A stretch of DNA of 6,891 nucleotides. It comes from CAXQZU01 sp964228555 (lineage in GTDB: Bacteria; Planctomycetota; PLA2; JAEUHO01). Position 1 is the first letter of the stretch, and the number at the start of each line of letters is the position of its first letter. The notes under the pieces are model-generated. The model ran no database searches, was not told the origin of the DNA, and saw only the letters and a program-made list of their open reading frames with translations. Shown here one piece after another: positions 4,576 to 6,891 of this stretch. Where the stretch lies: the NCBI GenBank assembly GCA_964228555.1, contig CAXQZU010000033.1:1-6891 (forward strand), in the 5' to 3' direction. The translations under genes were made by a program, and so were the position numbers.

Positions 4576-5886
4576 ATGGCTCCCGCGCTGCGCCTTGCCC
4601 TGTTGCGCCTGTCCGCCATGGGCGGGCTCGTGGCCAGTGCGTTGCTGGCCCACGATGCGTTGCACCCCGAGCGCGCCTTCTGCCCGCTCGTGCAGGCCTG
4701 CAATGCCGCCAGCCACAGCGCGCTGGGGCAGGTGGCGGGCGTGCCCACCAGCGTGGTGGGCCTCTGCGCCTTCGGGGCCTTCTTCCTGCTGAGCCTGCTG
4801 CCCGGCGAGCCGACACGCAAGCTGCTGCGGCTGGCTGGCTTCCTCGCGGCGCTGGGTGGCGGCGTGCTCTTCGCCTACCAGGCGCTGGCGCTGGACGCCT
4901 TCTGCCCGCTGTGCCTCTGCGCCGACACCGCCGGGCTGCTGCTGGGGCTGCTGACCCTGACGTGGACCAAGCCCAGCCCCGCGCGCGAGACGGGCTCGGC
5001 GCGCATGGCGTGGCTGTTCCTGGCCGGCTGTGCCGTGGCGCTGCCGCTGGCCTGGCCGCGTGCGGAGCGGCCCGCCTACGTCGAGATCAGCCCGCCCAGC
5101 GAGCTGTTCGCCGACGAGCCCGCCCCGGTGGCGCCGGCGCCCGTCGCAACTGCCCGGGCGGCGGTCCCCGCGCCGGCGCCGGCCTCGCCGCTGCCGCCCG
5201 GGTCGCGGCAGGGCATCCCGCCGCGCCCGGCAGCCAGCCCGCCCGCGGCGGTCCCCACCCCGGCTGCCGCAGCGCGGCCCCCGGCCGAGCCCGTGCGCGC
5301 CCCGCCGCGGCCGGCCCCCGTGCGGCCGGCGCCAGCCCCCGTGCCCAGCGCGCCGCCGGCCGCCCCGCTGGAGAAGCCGGCTCCGGTGCCCGCGGGCACC
5401 GTGCTGGTGGTGGAGTACCTCAACGCCTTCTGCCCGCACTGCCGGGCCACGCACGCGCGGCTGGCCAAGGCCGTGGCCGCCTTCGGCGCGCCGGTGCGCA
5501 TCCGCCGCGTCTACACGTGGGCGACGGCCGACTACCCCGCGTGGGCGCGGGCCTGCGCCTTCGCCGCGGGCGCGGGGCGCGAGGACCGCATGTTCGAGGA
5601 GCTGCTGCAGGCCCGAGGCCCCGACCTCGACGAGGTGCGCGCGGCCGGCCAGCGCGCTGGGCTGGACGTGCAGGCACTGTCGGCGGCGCTGCGCGACCCC
5701 ACGCCGCCGCCGCGCCTCGTGCGCGACCGCCAGCTGTTCTCGGCCGCGCGTCTGGAGGGCATGCCCACCCTCGACATTGGCCGCCGGCGCCTGATGGGGG
5801 AGCAGAGCGAGGCCGAGCTACGTGCAGCGCTGGAGGCGGCGCGCCCGGCGCAGGCCGCGGCCCCGGCGCCAGCCCGGCGCCGCTAG
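4576..5886 (+). CDS. VKOR-thioredoxin fusion, periplasmic disulfide-forming enzyme
   Basis: This 436-residue protein joins a vitamin K epoxide reductase (VKOR) domain to a DsbA/thioredoxin-like domain. Such fusions pass electrons from substrate thiols, through the thioredoxin domain, to quinone, and replace DsbB/DsbA. Predicted helices lie at about 12-28, 57-76, 84-104, 112-130 and 144-160. Loop cysteines C36 and C42, S48 and the membrane CPLC pair C110/C113 keep the same internal spacing as C50, C56, S62 and C130/C133 of the cyanobacterial enzyme. After the fifth helix comes a Pro/Ala-rich linker (about 162-272), then the redox domain with CPHC (286-289), an acidic and helical middle part, and cis-Pro397 in GMPTLDIG. 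CPHC is the DsbA-type motif, so net oxidation is likely. The gene starts 80 bases after the selenoprotein gene and may share its transcript. The linker of about 110 residues is long for the family, and the C-terminus is an Ala/Pro/Arg tail. Confidence 0.9.
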   Translation: MAPALRLALLRLSAMGGLVASALLAHDALHPERAFCPLVQACNAASHSALGQVAGVPTSVVGLCAFGAFFLLSLLPGEPTRKLLRLAGFLAALGGGVLFAYQALALDAFCPLCLCADTAGLLLGLLTLTWTKPSPARETGSARMAWLFLAGCAVALPLAWPRAERPAYVEISPPSELFADEPAPVAPAPVATARAAVPAPAPASPLPPGSRQGIPPRPAASPPAAVPTPAAAARPPAEPVRAPPRPAPVRPAPAPVPSAPPAAPLEKPAPVPAGTVLVVEYLNAFCPHCRATHARLAKAVAAFGAPVRIRRVYTWATADYPAWARACAFAAGAGREDRMFEELLQARGPDLDEVRAAGQRAGLDVQALSAALRDPTPPPRLVRDRQLFSAARLEGMPTLDIGRRRLMGEQSEAELRAALEAARPAQAAAPAPARRR

Positions 5887-5891
5887 CACCC

Positions 5892-5938
5892 CGCCGCGTG
5901 CCGCATGCACCGCCGCGTGCGCGCCCGCATGCGCGGCA
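5892..5938 (+). repeat. Imperfect direct repeat between two genes
   Basis: CGCCGCGTGC occurs at 5892-5901 and 5911-5920, and each copy is followed by CCGCATGC (5901-5908 and 5925-5932). Each copy can also fold: GTGC-CGCAT-GCAC (5898-5910), and TGCGCGC (5918-5924) with GCGC plus GCA (5931-5938). It follows the stop of the VKOR-thioredoxin gene by six bases and may be a 3'-end structure. There is no U-tract. Confidence 0.35.
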
Positions 5939-5948
5939 GGCGCCGCGG

Positions 5949-5954
5949 TAGCAT
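5949..5954 (+). promoter_or_regulatory. Candidate -10 element for a leaderless ABC ATPase transcript
   Basis: TAGCAT matches TANNNT and ends six bases before the ATG at 5961, the spacing at which transcription would begin at or within a base or two of the start codon. No Shine-Dalgarno sequence is present, which agrees with a leaderless start. No -35 is evident. Confidence 0.3.
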
Positions 5955-5960
5955 CCAGCC

Positions 5961-6821
5961 ATGTCGCGCACGCACGCGCCGCCGGCCCTCCCGCCCGACG
6001 TGCCCCCCGATGCGGAGGTTGCCGCGCGCGGGCTGGCCAAGGCCTTCGACGGCCGCCAGGTGCTCAGCCCGCTGGACCTCACCATCCGGCAGGGCGAGAT
6101 CGTGGCCATCGTTGGCGCCAGCGGCTCGGGCAAGACGGTGCTGATGCAGTGCCTGTGCGGGCTGCTGGCCGCCAGCGCCGGCACGGTGTGGGCGCGCGAC
6201 CACAGCCGCCCGGGCGCGCCGCGCGTGGCCATCACGCACATGGGCGAGCGCGAGCTGGAGCCGGTGCGCCGCGCGTGGTCGGTCGTGTTCCAGCAGAACG
6301 CGCTGTTCAGCGGCAGCGTCTACGAGAACTGTGCCATCTGGCTGCGCGAGAACCTGCGCTGGGACGAGGCGCGCATCGACGTGCGCGTGCGCAAGGTGCT
6401 GGCCGACACCGGGCTGGACGTGAAGGACGTGCTGCCCAAGGGGCGCGACGCGCTCTCCGGCGGCATGGCCAAGCGGGTGGCGGTGGCGCGTGCCCTGGTC
6501 AGCGACCCGGCCGTGATCTGGTACGACGAGCCCACGACCGGGCTCGACCCGGGCAGCGCGCGCGTCATCCACGACCTCATCTGGCAGACCCACCACGCGC
6601 GCACGGCCTCGGGCGTGCAGCGCACCTCCGTGATCGTGACCCACGACCGTGACCTGCTGCGGCGCCTCCACCCCCGGGTGGTGATGCTCGACGGCGGCAC
6701 GGTGTGCTTCGACGGGCCCTACGAGGCGTTTGCGCACGCGGCCGGGGGGCCGGCGGCCGCCTACCTGGCCGAGATGCCCGCCCTGCAGGGCCGGCCCGTG
6801 GCGCCCCCCCAGCCCGGCTAG
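5961..6821 (+). CDS. ABC transporter ATP-binding protein, MlaF-like
   Basis: This 286-residue cytoplasmic ATPase has every ABC motif: Walker A GASGSGKT (52-59), Q-loop Q111/Q112 in VVFQQNALF, signature LSGGM (165-169), Walker B ending in D189-E190 (VIWYDEP), D-loop GLD (194-196) and H-loop H228. The forms LSGGMAKRVAVARAL, YDEPTTGLDP and ALFSGSVYENCAIWLRE are typical of the MlaF/Mkl group. In that group the ATPase drives phospholipid movement between inner and outer membrane with an MlaE permease and an MlaD MCE protein. Residues 1-18 are a Pro-rich extension not usual in the family. The stretch 80-105 between the first strands and the Q-loop (HSRPGAPRVAITHMGERELE) is polar and may replace the usual 'D-I-x-x-L' segment. 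No permease or MCE gene lies to its left; one could follow beyond 6891. The start ATG lacks a Shine-Dalgarno sequence. The subfamily call is less sure than the ABC call. Confidence 0.87.
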   Translation: MSRTHAPPALPPDVPPDAEVAARGLAKAFDGRQVLSPLDLTIRQGEIVAIVGASGSGKTVLMQCLCGLLAASAGTVWARDHSRPGAPRVAITHMGERELEPVRRAWSVVFQQNALFSGSVYENCAIWLRENLRWDEARIDVRVRKVLADTGLDVKDVLPKGRDALSGGMAKRVAVARALVSDPAVIWYDEPTTGLDPGSARVIHDLIWQTHHARTASGVQRTSVIVTHDRDLLRRLHPRVVMLDGGTVCFDGPYEAFAHAAGGPAAAYLAEMPALQGRPVAPPQPG

Positions 6822-6838
6822 GCGCTGGGCCAGGATCC

Positions 6839-6883
6839 CGGCTTGGCGCACGGCTTGGCGGGCGCGGGGGGGGCGCGTACCAT
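6839..6883 (+). promoter_or_regulatory. Direct repeat and possible promoter near the right edge
   Basis: CGGCTTGGCG occurs twice (6839-6848 and 6851-6860, a 12-base period). The second copy contains TTGGCG (6855-6860), which lies 17 bases before TACCAT (6878-6883). Both match the -35/-10 consensus at four of six positions, so a promoter reading out of the window is possible. An ATG at 6882-6884 overlaps the putative -10 and opens only three codons before the edge, so no gene is called there. Confidence 0.22.
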
Positions 6884-6891
6884 GCCGCCGC

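Noticed and set aside
3278..4816. Very long minus-strand open frames over the right block (3278-4816, 3465-4820, 3814-5454, 5420-6241, 5883-6851)
   Set aside because: They give Arg/Ala/Pro/Gly-rich, low-complexity products and lie opposite genes with clear catalytic motifs. Stop codons are rare in such GC-rich DNA, so these are shadow frames.
4359..5951. A 530-codon plus-strand frame across the VKOR-thioredoxin gene
   Set aside because: It overlaps that gene in another frame, has no recognisable domain and is Arg/Gly/Ala-rich. The other frame holds all the VKOR and thioredoxin residues.

Overview
The window comes from a GC-rich bacterium with a Gram-negative type envelope. It carries an Mla-type lipid-transport ATPase, periplasm-facing thiol-redox proteins and Sec-type signal peptides. 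The very high GC of the right half, the Pro/Ala-rich linker, the large protein with carboxypeptidase-regulatory-like repeats and the use of selenocysteine would fit Myxococcota or Planctomycetota. The sequence alone does not decide between them.

Left block (about 1-2722, minus strand, visibly lower GC and weaker third-position GC bias). A sigma70-like promoter (2694-2722) and a good ribosome binding site drive an apparent three-gene operon. It reads from right to left: a secreted 144-residue protein with 12 cysteines (2230-2664), a small MauE/DoxX-type membrane redox protein with a CGCFG motif (1805-2221), and a 572-residue exported protein with carboxypeptidase-regulatory-like beta-sandwich repeats (90-1808). 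The last two overlap by ATGA. A further ORF may start at position 41 and leave the window.

Middle (about 2723-3691). This is mostly non-coding. It holds the 3' part of an unrecognised minus-strand gene (3016-3201, with coding signal running upstream in two frames as if frameshifted), a hairpin just after its stop, and a dense run of short tetraloop hairpins (3467-3635).

Right block (3692-6891, plus strand, extremely GC-rich). The main finding is at 3692-4495: a membrane-anchored peroxiredoxin/thioredoxin-like protein whose reading frame is interrupted only by one UGA. That UGA lies exactly where the family has its catalytic cysteine (Tyr-Arg-Gly-Pro-Trp-UGA-Leu-Thr-Cys). A hairpin with a GUC loop lies at the spacing expected of a bacterial SECIS element, so this is very probably a selenoprotein (Sec151-x-x-Cys154). 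It is followed by a VKOR-thioredoxin fusion (4576-5886) with all VKOR catalytic residues and a CPHC thioredoxin site, and then by an MlaF-type ABC ATPase (5961-6821).

How they may work together: the selenoprotein and the VKOR-thioredoxin fusion are both predicted to place a redox domain in the periplasm and may act in the same disulfide or peroxide pathway. On the left, the MauE-like protein is well placed to help form disulfides in the 12-cysteine protein encoded just upstream of it. The Mla-type ATPase has no visible functional tie to the redox genes.
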